NCBI GenBank assembly: GCA_039980135.1
Contig: JBDXCV010000011.1
Span: 176,902 to 240,901, forward strand
DNA: 64,000 nucleotides
Direction of reading: 5' to 3'
Source of the DNA: Alphaproteobacteria bacterium
GTDB lineage: Bacteria; Pseudomonadota; Alphaproteobacteria; UBA6615
Positions 18,254 to 25,432 of this stretch are shown here, piece by piece (positions within the stretch are counted from its first letter, which is position 1; each line of letters begins with the position of its first letter). Made by a program: the position numbers and the translations under genes. Below the pieces are notes generated by a model. That model saw only the letters and a list, made by a program, of their open reading frames with translations. It ran no database searches and was not told the DNA's origin.

Positions 18254-18778
18254 CTAGACCAGGGTGTCGATTTGTTCGTCGGTCAGCCCGCCGGGGATGA
18301 TGGTGACGGGGATGCGAAGCTGGCCGAGCGCCTTCTTTGTGAGATGGGTGATCAGGGGACCGGGACCACGGCGGCCTGTCGAGGTTGCGAGGACGAGGAT
18401 TCGAATATCCTTTTCTTCCTCCAGCAACTCGACGACGGCGGATTTCGGGTCGCCTTCGACCAGATAGAGGATCGGCAGACCGCCATACAAACGGAAGACC
18501 TCGGCGGCGTGTTCCTGAAGAAGTTGTTCGGCTTCTTCACGGGCTTCTGCCTGCATCAAATTGCCGACGGCGGCCCAATGCTGGAAGTCCGCGTCATGAA
18601 TGACGCGGACAAGTCCGACCCTTCCGCCGGTGCGTCGCGCGCGCAGGCTCGCCCACCGCAGGGCGACACGCATCTCCGGTGAGTTGTCGACAACCACGAG
18701 AAAGACAGCAGCACGCTCTCCGGTTGTCGGGTTGTGATCCTGTGTGTTCTCGTGGGCGGGCGAATCGGTCATGGCCAT
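18254..18778 (-). CDS. Universal stress protein family
   Basis: UspA-fold protein, 174 aa. The core runs from AVFLVVVDNSPEMRVALRWA to LVLATSTGRRGPGPLITHLTKKALGQLRIPVTIIPGG; the G-x2-G-x9-G type ATP-binding loop is only partly conserved. A 20-residue polar N-terminal extension precedes the fold. The ATG at 18778 shares a base with the upstream TGA (TGATG), so it is translationally coupled to the TIGR02186-like gene; a TTG at 18781 is less likely. USP genes occur in related alphaproteobacterial soe clusters, but their role there is not established to my knowledge. Confidence 0.85.
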   Translation of the reverse strand: MAMTDSPAHENTQDHNPTTGERAAVFLVVVDNSPEMRVALRWASLRARRTGGRVGLVRVIHDADFQHWAAVGNLMQAEAREEAEQLLQEHAAEVFRLYGGLPILYLVEGDPKSAVVELLEEEKDIRILVLATSTGRRGPGPLITHLTKKALGQLRIPVTIIPGGLTDEQIDTLV

Positions 18779-19569
18779 CAAACCTTACGGAACACGAAGC
18801 CGGCGAACCAGCCGGCAATCAGCGCGATGACAACGGCTATCAACCCATAGACAGGCGCTTGTTCGAACGCGAATTCGGTGACCTTCGCTTCGAACCCGAC
18901 CTTTCGGACCTGCAGAAGAGATTCCGACCGGTCCGAGATCGCGCCGTCCTGCACCAGATACACCGTCACCTTATAGTCGCCGGTCGGCACGTTCGCGGGG
19001 AGTGCGACCCGGGTGCGAAACAGCCGGTTGCCGCGAAAATCGACGTCCCGGAGGCCTTCGGTATAGAGATTGCTGCGCTGCTTGTTGCGGATCAGTGCTT
19101 TGCGGAATGCTTCTTCCTGTTCCAGCGACAGGAGGAAGTGCGGGTTGAAGGAGATATGGTCTGTGCCGATCTGGTTTGTATCGAGGAGCGGTCGCGGCAG
19201 AATATCGTCGAGCGGCGCGGATGCGGCCACATGGTAGAAGCCGGGGGCATCGTCGAACACCAGTTCGGATGCGTTCACCCAGATGCCGGCCACGCGTTCC
19301 TTGCGCCGGACGATTACCTGGCTGCTCGGAGAGCGCACGACGACGATGACGTCGCCTTCGCCTTCCGTTGCACCGAACAGAATAACATCGGCGCCCTTGA
19401 AGCCGGTGCTGATGCCGATCAGATCCTGGCTGAGGTCGATTACGAGCGCGTCGTCGCGCGCGGCGTCGGCCGGGATTTGCAGCAATGCCAAGACGGCGGC
19501 AACGGTGATCCCCGCGCGCATGGCGCCGAATATGCGCAGATATTCGAATATTTGCCGCGGATTTCTCAT
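18778..19569 (-). CDS. TIGR02186-like transmembrane protein
   Basis: 263-residue protein with an N-terminal signal or anchor segment (about residues 17-36), a periplasmic domain and one C-terminal helix (LIAVVIALIAGWFAGFVF). It matches the TIGR02186 group of conserved alphaproteobacterial proteins that neighbour TauE/SafE exporters. Internal marks include LVIDLSQDLIGISTGFKGADVILFGA and VPTGDYKVTVYLVQDG. The ATG at 19569 overlaps the tauE stop (ATGA), which fixes the start; the much longer open frame upstream reads through tauE out of frame. Function unknown; probably an accessory of sulfite/sulfate export. Confidence 0.83.
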   Translation of the reverse strand: MRNPRQIFEYLRIFGAMRAGITVAAVLALLQIPADAARDDALVIDLSQDLIGISTGFKGADVILFGATEGEGDVIVVVRSPSSQVIVRRKERVAGIWVNASELVFDDAPGFYHVAASAPLDDILPRPLLDTNQIGTDHISFNPHFLLSLEQEEAFRKALIRNKQRSNLYTEGLRDVDFRGNRLFRTRVALPANVPTGDYKVTVYLVQDGAISDRSESLLQVRKVGFEAKVTEFAFEQAPVYGLIAVVIALIAGWFAGFVFRKV

Positions 19570-20492
19570 AGGCCGAAACCGGGTGTTTCGCTGATCGAGT
19601 AAATGTCTTCGGGCGTGGAAACCAGGTCGAACCCGATCTTGGCGCAGACCCCGAGCACCATGAGTGCCAGCAGGCCGCGGAGTTCCTCGCCGCGCAGGCG
19701 CCCGCTGACCTTGGTTCCCAGCTGTGCGCCGATCACGGCGCCGGTGAGCAGCAGCAGCGCGAGTACAACATCGACGGTCTGATTGTTGACGGCCTGGAGG
19801 AAGGTGACATTCGCCGTCACGAAGATGATCTGGAACAAGGATGTCCCGACCACGACGGCTGTCGGCATGCCCAGGATATAGATCATCGCCGGCACCATCA
19901 GGAACCCGCCGCCCACGCCCATGATGGCCGCGAGGATGCCGACGAAAAACCCGATACCCAGCGGTAGCAACGCGCTGATATAGAGCCGTGAACGCCGGAA
20001 GCGCATTTTGAAGGGCAGGCCGTGCAGCCATGTGTGCTGGTGCAACTTGCCGCGCGTTGCAGTACCGGTGCGGCTTCGGAAAATTGCGCGGGCGCTTTCA
20101 AACAACATCAGGAAACCGACGATCCCCAGAAACAGGACATAACTGAGCTGGACCAACAGGTCGACCTGACCGATTTCCCGGAGGAATGTGAAGATTCCGA
20201 CACCGAGTCCGGATCCGGCGAATCCGCCAATCGTCAGGACGGCGCCCATCTTGAAGTCAACATTGCGCCGGCGCATGTGGGCAAGCACGCCCGAAACGGA
20301 GGCCGCGACGATCTGGTTGGCTTCGGTTGCGACGGCTACCGCAGGCGAGATGCCGATGAAGATCAACAGCGGCGTCATCAGGAACCCGCCGCCGACGCCG
20401 AACAATCCGGACAGGAACCCCACGCCGCCACCCATCAGGAGGATGAGGAAGGCGTCGACCGACATTTCGGCGATGGGAAGATATATGGTCAT
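19566..20492 (-). CDS. TauE/SafE family sulfite/organosulfonate exporter
   Basis: Eight-helix membrane permease of 308 aa. Each half carries a glycine-rich repeat, GGGVGFLSGLFGVGGGFLMTPLLI near the N-terminus and VGILAAIMGVGGGFLMVPAMIYI past residue 160, the signature of the TauE/SafE (DUF81) fold. It probably removes sulfite or its products across the inner membrane while SoeABC oxidises the rest. It lies 60 bases after the rhodanese gene and overlaps the TIGR02186-like gene. Substrate is inferred from cluster content. Confidence 0.9.
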   Translation of the reverse strand: MTIYLPIAEMSVDAFLILLMGGGVGFLSGLFGVGGGFLMTPLLIFIGISPAVAVATEANQIVAASVSGVLAHMRRRNVDFKMGAVLTIGGFAGSGLGVGIFTFLREIGQVDLLVQLSYVLFLGIVGFLMLFESARAIFRSRTGTATRGKLHQHTWLHGLPFKMRFRRSRLYISALLPLGIGFFVGILAAIMGVGGGFLMVPAMIYILGMPTAVVVGTSLFQIIFVTANVTFLQAVNNQTVDVVLALLLLTGAVIGAQLGTKVSGRLRGEELRGLLALMVLGVCAKIGFDLVSTPEDIYSISETPGFGL

Positions 20493-20552
20493 TCTGTCCG
20501 TACGTAATCGATCGGGCCTCGGTTGGCCCGGGTTCTGGTTTTCCGGCCCTGC

Positions 20553-20894
20553 TCAGCCGGTCTCGACGGGAAAGTCAGCTGCCATCCATTCAAGGATACC
20601 GCCGGTCATTCGGTGGATTGTCCCTGAATATCCCTCGGCGATGAGTTGCTCCGCGGCGACGCCACAACGCTGACCGACCCGGCAATGCAGGATCAGGTCC
20701 TTTCCGTCGTCCGGCGTGATGCGTGAACCGTCGAAATTGGATAGCGGCACCAAGTGAGCGCCGGCAATGCGCATCTGTTCATTTTCATGGGGTTCGCGCA
20801 CGTCTACGATATAGGCGGTGCTTTCTGCGATGCGCGCGCGCACGTCATCTGCCGATAGCATGACGACCTGGGGCACCGTTGGGGATTCAGTCAT
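20553..20894 (-). CDS. Single-domain rhodanese
   Basis: Rhodanese-fold sulfurtransferase, 113 aa. DVREPHENEQMRIAGAHLVPLSNF is the CH2A motif and the active-site loop is CRVGQR with the persulfide-bearing Cys near residue 71, followed by the terminal Gly-Leu-rich helix. It could pass sulfane sulfur to TusA or present persulfide for oxidation. It sits 29 bases after the ArsR-family regulator and is probably the second gene of the sulfur operon. Cytoplasmic, as there is no signal peptide. Confidence 0.92.
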   Translation of the reverse strand: MTESPTVPQVVMLSADDVRARIAESTAYIVDVREPHENEQMRIAGAHLVPLSNFDGSRITPDDGKDLILHCRVGQRCGVAAEQLIAEGYSGTIHRMTGGILEWMAADFPVETG

Positions 20895-20923
20895 TACGTG
20901 CGCATCCTTTGGTCGTCTCCCGG

Positions 20924-21271
20924 TCAGTCCGGCGGCGCGATATCGGCTTCTGCATCGGCGCAGTAGAGATCGTAGAGTGTGCCGAGTACCGACTGTGCCT
21001 CATCGCTCGAGATGGAGTAAAATATTGTTTGTGCATCCCGGCGCGTTTTGACGAGGTGCTCGCGACGAAGCCGCGCCAGATGCTGAGAGAGTGCGGACTG
21101 ACTCAAACCGACCAGCGGCTCGAGTTCGCCGACGGACTTTTCGCCCTGGCTCAAATGGCACATGATCAGCAGCCGGCGCTCATTCGCCAGCGACTTGAGC
21201 AGGCGGCTCGCCTGGCCAGCCTTTTCCTGAAGTGCCGCAGGGTCCATTCGGGGGTCCATTCGGGGGTCCAT
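20924..21271 (-). CDS. ArsR-family regulator, SqrR/BigR-type persulfide sensor
   Basis: Winged-helix ArsR protein, 115 aa from the first ATG. RLLKSLANERRLLIMCHL, the recognition helix GLSQSALSQHLARLR and RRDAQTIFYSI are standard. Two cysteines, Cys38 in helix 2 and Cys104 in the last helix (TLYDLYC), are 66 residues apart. That equals the spacing of the redox pair Cys41/Cys107 of SqrR, which forms a tetrasulfide with persulfide. Metal-site motifs of ArsR proper (ELCVCDL) are absent. Three ATGs at 21271, 21259 and 21247 lie in a 12-base repeat, and none has a clear ribosome binding site, so the exact start is open. It likely represses its own operon and tusA. Confidence 0.88.
   Translation of the reverse strand: MDPRMDPRMDPAALQEKAGQASRLLKSLANERRLLIMCHLSQGEKSVGELEPLVGLSQSALSQHLARLRREHLVKTRRDAQTIFYSISSDEAQSVLGTLYDLYCADAEADIAPPD
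21240..21271 (-). repeat. 12-base tandem repeat at the regulator start
   Basis: On the minus strand, ATGGACCCCCGA occurs twice in a row, followed by a third partial copy ATGGACCC. It encodes MDPR-MDPR-MDP and offers three in-frame start codons for the ArsR-type regulator. A direct repeat in phase can gain or lose units by slippage without breaking the frame. Confidence 0.85.
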
Positions 21272-21282
21272 TGGATTAGTGT

Positions 21283-21298
21283 ATTCGTATATTAGAAA
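21283..21298. promoter_or_regulatory. Candidate SqrR/BigR operator between regulator and tusA
   Basis: The 45-base gap between the divergent regulator and tusA contains ATTC-N8-GAAA, one base off the ATTC-N8-GAAT dyad described for SqrR. The spacer is GTATATTA and the surroundings are AT-rich, so it would overlap promoters in both directions. The site is assigned from motif and position only. Confidence 0.5.
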
Positions 21299-21316
21299 AC
21301 CGGTCAATGTGAACTG

Positions 21317-21568
21317 ATGACAGAAATGCAATCCGACGGCGATCAAACGCTCGACACCAGTGGCATGAAATGCCCGCTCCCGGTCCTGAAAGCCAAGAAG
21401 GCGTTGAAATCCATGGCGCCGGGCGCGACGTTGCGGGTCCTCGCGACCGACCCCGGGTCGGTCCGGGACTTTGCGCATTTCTGCGAAGCCACGGGCGATT
21501 CCCTGCTGGAGGCGCGCGAAGGTGAGGGGGTCTACATCTTCCGGATTTGCAAGGCGGACAGCGCGTGA
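21317..21568 (+). CDS. tusA: TusA-family sulfur carrier protein
   Basis: Small sulfur carrier, 83 aa, TusA/SirA/YedF fold. The CPxP motif [15 protein letters not shown] carries the persulfide Cys near residue 19. In dissimilatory systems TusA transfers sulfane sulfur between rhodanese and oxidation enzymes; in others it serves tRNA thiolation. Divergence from the SqrR/BigR-like gene and the rhodanese across the promoter favours a role in sulfur oxidation or detoxification. Its TGA overlaps the GTG of mtnA (GTGA), so the two are coupled. Confidence 0.92.
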   Translation: MTEMQSDGDQTLDTSGMKCPLPVLKAKKALKSMAPGATLRVLATDPGSVRDFAHFCEATGDSLLEAREGEGVYIFRICKADSA

Positions 21569-22668
21569 GGATCGACGGCAATCCATACCGGACGATCTGG
21601 TTGGGCGATGATGGCTGGACGGTGGAAATCATCGACCAGACAATGCTGCCGCACCGGTTTGAAATCGCATGTTTGCGCTCGCTTGATGATGCCGCGCACG
21701 CCATTCGCGCGATGCTCGTGCGCGGTGCGCCTCTCATCGGTGCGACGGCCGCTTATGCTATGGCCCTGGCGATGCGTGCCGACAGTTCCGATGCCGGGCT
21801 CGACAATGCCCACACCACCCTCATGGCGACCCGCCCGACGGCGGTGAATTTGCGCTGGGCGCTCGACGACATGCGAACCCGCCTGGAGAGCCAGCCGGAG
21901 GATACTCGTGCCGCGTTGGCGTATACGCGTGCGGCGGAGGTGTGTGATGAGGATGTGGCGATTTGCAGCGCGATCGGCGACCACGGCCTGACACTTATCG
22001 AGGCGGCCTTCGAAGCGCGGACGGGCGAGGGGCCGGTCAACATTCTCACCCATTGCAACGCAGGCTGGCTCGCGACCGTGGATTGGGGCACCGCGCTGGC
22101 GCCGATCTACAAGGCGCATGATCTGGGTATTCCCGTACATGTGTGGGCCGATGAAACCCGCCCGCGAAATCAGGGCGCAGCGCTCACCGCATGGGAGCTT
22201 GGCCGCCACGGAGTGTCCCACGCCGTCATCGCAGACAATGCCGGCGGGCACATGATGCAGCACGGGCTTGTGGATCTGTGCATCACCGGTACGGACCGAA
22301 CCGCGGCGTCCGGTGATGTGGCGAACAAGATCGGCACCTATCTCAAGGCGCTTGCGGCCCGCGACAATGAGGTGCCTTTCTATGTCGCCCTGCCGTCACC
22401 GACGATCGACTGGACGCTTACGGATGGGGTGCGGGATATTCCGATCGAGCAGCGTGACCAGGACGAGGTGACGCATATCGCCGGGAAGACAGCTGCGGGT
22501 GATCTCGTCTCGGTCCAACTCACACCCGATGGATCCCCGGCAGCCAACCCGGCCTTCGACGTGACGCCGGCACGGCTCGTGACCGGTTTGATCACGGAGC
22601 GCGGAGTCTGCCCCGCCAGCACAGAGGGGCTGGCGGCGTTGTTTCCGGATTTGGCCGACGCGTTGTAG
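21565..22668 (+). CDS. mtnA: S-methyl-5-thioribose-1-phosphate isomerase
   Basis: MtnA aldose-ketose isomerase, 367 aa, converting methylthioribose-1-phosphate to methylthioribulose-1-phosphate in methylthioadenosine salvage; eIF2B-alpha-like fold. [20 protein letters not shown], catalytic Cys in [10 protein letters not shown], and catalytic Asp in [18 protein letters not shown] are present. GTG 21565 is preferred to a GTG-type start at 21547 because it gives the usual N-terminus ([12 protein letters not shown]) and a GTGA overlap with tusA. No other mtn gene is in the window. Confidence 0.94.
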   Translation: MRIDGNPYRTIWLGDDGWTVEIIDQTMLPHRFEIACLRSLDDAAHAIRAMLVRGAPLIGATAAYAMALAMRADSSDAGLDNAHTTLMATRPTAVNLRWALDDMRTRLESQPEDTRAALAYTRAAEVCDEDVAICSAIGDHGLTLIEAAFEARTGEGPVNILTHCNAGWLATVDWGTALAPIYKAHDLGIPVHVWADETRPRNQGAALTAWELGRHGVSHAVIADNAGGHMMQHGLVDLCITGTDRTAASGDVANKIGTYLKALAARDNEVPFYVALPSPTIDWTLTDGVRDIPIEQRDQDEVTHIAGKTAAGDLVSVQLTPDGSPAANPAFDVTPARLVTGLITERGVCPASTEGLAALFPDLADAL

Positions 22669-22677
22669 CGCCGCTTC

Positions 22678-22986
22678 CTAGCGGGGTGTCGCGTCACCAC
22701 CATCCACGATGACGAGCTCGTTCTGTGCGATGCCCGGCACCCGGCGGAACTTCGCCGCTTCAACATATTCCGGTGAGTTGAAGCAGGTCTCGGCGTCGTC
22801 CAATGAATCGAATTCGATCACCACGAACCGCTCATAGGGGGTCTCGCCTTCGAGCACCCTTTTTTCGCCGCCACGCGCCAGCACGCGGCCATTATACTTT
22901 GCGAGAATGGCAGGGATGTGGTCGGTGTACTTCTTGTATTCGTCGGGGTTGTTGATCTTTGAACGTGCGAGCCAGTAGGCGGGCAT
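22678..22986 (-). CDS. DUF1330 family protein
   Basis: Small dimeric alpha/beta-barrel (ferredoxin-like) protein, 102 aa, of DUF1330. Typical family features are AYWLARSKINNPDEYKKY at the start, GGEKRVLEGETPYERFVVIEFDS in the middle and EYVEAAKFRRVPGIAQNELVIVDG at the end. Two ATGs compete: GGAGA directly abuts the one at 22992 but is six bases from 22986, so 22986 is chosen. Biochemical role is unknown for the family. It ends ten bases from mtnA, convergent. Confidence 0.88.
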   Translation of the reverse strand: MPAYWLARSKINNPDEYKKYTDHIPAILAKYNGRVLARGGEKRVLEGETPYERFVVIEFDSLDDAETCFNSPEYVEAAKFRRVPGIAQNELVIVDGGDATPR

Positions 22987-23019
22987 GGTCATTCTCCAAT
23001 AAGTGGGTATGTGGCCGGT

Positions 23020-23883
23020 TTATCGTGCGTCGGCTATGGGCGGCAAGGACGACAGATAGGTCGCGATCGCTTGCAGGTCATCTGCCGATAGCTTGCCCGT
23101 ACTCTCTTCGACGACATCGGTCATGGCGCCGCCGACAAAGTCTCCGTCGGGCAACAGGCCGATCTCGAGCATGGAAACGATGTCGTCCTCGCTCCAGTCG
23201 CCGATACCGCCAGGGCCGGGCGTGATGTTCGGGACGGCGTCGCCCTCGGGTCCGTTCGAATTGCCGGCGAGTGGGCGATCGGAATCGACAACCCCCAGAA
23301 TATTTCGCGGTGTGTGACATTCGCCGCAATGGCCCGGGCCGTTTACCAGATAGGCGCCGCGGTTCCAGGCATCACTCTGGTCGGGGTCTGCCACGAAGGG
23401 GTCGTCGTTGAAGAACAACAATTGCCAGCCGATCATGCTGGCGCGAATGCCGAAGGGGAACGGCAGGTCGTGATCGGGGACGGGGTTGCGCACCGCCGGG
23501 ACAGTATCGAGATATGCCTTCAAATCCAGCATGTCCTGCCGGGTCATGCGCGTATAGGAGGTGTAGGGAAAGGTCGGGTAATAGCGACCGCCGTCCGGCG
23601 ACACGCCCTTGCGCAGCGCGCGGATGAAATCCTCGTCGCTCCAGCTGCCTATTCCCGTTTCGGGGTCCGGCGTGATGTTGGGGGTAAAAAAGGAACCGAA
23701 ATCGGTCTTGAGTTCGCGGCCGCCGGCGAGGAACGCGCCGTCCTTCGGGACCGTATGGCAGGCCACACAACCGGCCATCGCGAGCACGTATTCGCCGCGC
23801 ACGGCATCGCCGGTCTGTGCGAACGCGGGCAGGGAGCCCATGAGCGCCGCCAGTATCGGTAGTGTTTTGATCATCGCTTTCAT
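23020..23883 (-). CDS. Periplasmic diheme cytochrome c
   Basis: Secreted cytochrome, 287 aa, with a Sec signal peptide (residues 1-22, ending PAFAQ) and two CxxCH haem sites, CVACH near residue 39 and CGECH near 190. Each domain has its own TPN-type or PNITP segment (FFTPNITPDPETGIGSWSDEDF and VPNITPGPGGIGDWSEDD). This double-domain form is seen in cytochrome subunits of alcohol and aldehyde dehydrogenases and in SoxAX- or thiosulfate-dehydrogenase-like proteins. It is separated from cytochrome c' upstream by a strong terminator, so it has its own promoter or depends on read-through. Confidence 0.9.
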   Translation of the reverse strand: MKAMIKTLPILAALMGSLPAFAQTGDAVRGEYVLAMAGCVACHTVPKDGAFLAGGRELKTDFGSFFTPNITPDPETGIGSWSDEDFIRALRKGVSPDGGRYYPTFPYTSYTRMTRQDMLDLKAYLDTVPAVRNPVPDHDLPFPFGIRASMIGWQLLFFNDDPFVADPDQSDAWNRGAYLVNGPGHCGECHTPRNILGVVDSDRPLAGNSNGPEGDAVPNITPGPGGIGDWSEDDIVSMLEIGLLPDGDFVGGAMTDVVEESTGKLSADDLQAIATYLSSLPPIADAR

Positions 23884-23901
23884 GGACCGATCCTAGCAAA
23901 A

Positions 23902-23930
23902 AAAATCGCCCGGGACTGCCGGGCGATTTT
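23902..23930 (-). terminator. Rho-independent terminator after cytochrome c'
   Basis: A perfect 12-base-pair stem (AAAATCGCCCGG and its complement) with a five-base loop, followed on the minus strand by a run of T. It lies 24 bases after the cytochrome c' stop and should end that transcript before the diheme cytochrome gene. Confidence 0.88.
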
Positions 23931-23953
23931 CTTGTTGGCTGACGCGAGTACCC

Positions 23954-24421
23954 TCAGACTTTGGGACCCCGGTAGGCCTTGTGGCAAGCGCCGCACGTGG
24001 CGCCGATCTTGCCGACGACGGCCTTCGGATCGGAACCGAGTTTGCCGGCGGCGGCGTCTGCGGCGACCGAATCGGCGGCAGCTTTCAGCGCGTTGGCCTT
24101 GGCCGTGAAGTCGGCGAAGTTGGTCCAGATCTCGGCCTTCGCGCGATTTTCGCCCGGCTTGCCGTCCTTGAACAGTTCGGGGATTTCGGCGGCAGTCTCG
24201 CTGACCTTGGCCGCGATCTGCTGCGCTTCGGCTGCATTGCCGCCGGCGACGGCGCCGCCGAGTGCCTTGAGCGCGCCACCCAGTGACTTCATCGCGGCGC
24301 TCCGGTCTGCGTGATTGTCAGCCGATACATCGATGCTGCTGAACGACGTAAATGCGACCGCCAGTGCCAGCGCGGCACCGGCGATCAGGCCGGTCTTGGT
24401 TAGTTTGCGAACGGTGAACAT
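23954..24421 (-). CDS. Cytochrome c' family protein
   Basis: Class II cytochrome c, 155 aa, with a Sec signal peptide (residues 1 to about 35). It should form a four-helix bundle with the single C-terminal haem site CGACHKAYRGPKV. The last residues are the classical position for cytochrome c'. Such proteins bind NO or act as minor electron carriers in the periplasm. ATG 24421 is chosen because GGGAGA lies five bases before it; an upstream in-frame ATG at 24442 lacks such a site. A strong terminator follows. Confidence 0.92.
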   Translation of the reverse strand: MFTVRKLTKTGLIAGAALALAVAFTSFSSIDVSADNHADRSAAMKSLGGALKALGGAVAGGNAAEAQQIAAKVSETAAEIPELFKDGKPGENRAKAEIWTNFADFTAKANALKAAADSVAADAAAGKLGSDPKAVVGKIGATCGACHKAYRGPKV

Positions 24422-24528
24422 ATATATCTCCCAATTCCCCATAAACGTGACGCCGTTACCCGGTTACGAGCCGAAACGACCATGCCACGAGACCGCGTAA
24501 GCCACTGGATTACCACCGAAAACGGGTG

Positions 24529-24550
24529 TTGTTCACGGGAACGTGAACAA
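24529..24550. promoter_or_regulatory. Perfect dyad upstream of cytochrome c' / DUF1223
   Basis: Nine-base perfect inverted repeat around a GGAA spacer, core GTTCACGggaaCGTGAAC. It sits in the 234-base gap between divergent cytochrome c' and DUF1223 genes and looks like a dimeric repressor site. The regulator is unknown. Confidence 0.5.
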
Positions 24551-24613
24551 AAACGCAGAAACTGACTCAAACTTGTGTGAGTGGTGGAATAATCGCCCGC
24601 CGAGGCTGTTAAC

Positions 24614-24635
24614 GTGAATGTGTGTTCGCATTCAC
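24614..24635. promoter_or_regulatory. Second dyad, GTGAATG-N8-CATTCAC
   Basis: Seven-base perfect arms with an eight-base spacer, 20 bases before the DUF1223 start codon and just upstream of its GGAGAG ribosome binding site. Its half-site GTGAA recurs in the dyad at 24529-24550. It could be a transcription factor site or an mRNA hairpin in the leader. Confidence 0.4.
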
Positions 24636-24655
24636 TACACGGCAGGAGAGACGAT

Positions 24656-25420
24656 ATGAGAGCAGTTCGAGTCGCAGTCGGGGGGCTGGTTCTGGCCGGT
24701 GCGTTGCATGCATACGGACCGGCAGTAGCCGAGAGTGACCTGCCGACGGTGATCGAGTTGTTTACATCCCAGAGCTGCTACTCCTGTCCGCCGGCCGAGG
24801 CCTATCTCGGCGAACTGTCCGCGGAGAAAGACATCCTCGCGCTGGAATATCACGTCGATTACTGGGACCGGCTGAACTATGGCCGCCACGGTCGCTGGAA
24901 GGATGTTTTCTCCACACCCGAAATGACCCAGCGGCAACGTGCCTACAATGTAGAGATTCGGGATACTGGCAGCGTCTATACCCCCCAGATGGTGATCGAC
25001 GGTCGCACCGAGGCGGTCGGCTCGCGCCGCCGGGAAGTGCAGAACCTCATCGCCAAGGCTCGAACGGACGATCAACCACGTGTCGCCGTTGCGGTTTCGG
25101 CCGCTCCGAATGGCGGCGTGACGGTTTCGGTTGGCAATGTCGCCAATGGCCAAGCCGATGTCTGGCTGGTGACGTTCATCCGTGAAGTGACGACGCAGGT
25201 GGTGCGCGGCGAAAACCACGGCAAGACACTGACCAACCACAATATCGTTCGCGCGATGCGTCATATCGGCGAATGGGACGGCACGAAGACCGACATCGGC
25301 GTCACCGACCTCACGCTCGAGGAAGGGCAGAGTTGTGCGGTTCTCGTCCAGGACGGCAGGGTCGGCCCGGTCCTCGGGGCGGCTTATTGCCCGCCGGGCG
25401 TTGGCGGCGCGGCGTCCTGA
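24656..25420 (+). CDS. DUF1223 secreted thioredoxin-fold protein
   Basis: 254-aa exported protein, signal peptide residues 1-22 (ending AVAES), then a DUF1223 thioredoxin-like domain. The redox-like motif SQSCYSCPPAEAYL (C-x2-C near residues 37-40) is followed by HVDYWDRLNYGRHGRWKDVFS and VYTPQMVIDGRTEAVGS. Family members are secreted and uncharacterised; a thiol or disulfide role is plausible. ATG 24656 has GGCAGGAGAG upstream and gives a proper signal peptide; an earlier start at 24614 would spoil it. Convergent with fcl. Confidence 0.88.
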   Translation: MRAVRVAVGGLVLAGALHAYGPAVAESDLPTVIELFTSQSCYSCPPAEAYLGELSAEKDILALEYHVDYWDRLNYGRHGRWKDVFSTPEMTQRQRAYNVEIRDTGSVYTPQMVIDGRTEAVGSRRREVQNLIAKARTDDQPRVAVAVSAAPNGGVTVSVGNVANGQADVWLVTFIREVTTQVVRGENHGKTLTNHNIVRAMRHIGEWDGTKTDIGVTDLTLEEGQSCAVLVQDGRVGPVLGAAYCPPGVGGAAS

Positions 25421-25432
25421 TGACCCATCCGC

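Noticed and set aside
18778..20031. A 417-codon minus frame covering the TIGR02186-like gene and reading back through tauE
   Set aside because: The upstream part is an out-of-frame shadow of tauE; the ATGA overlap at 19566-19569 marks the true start.
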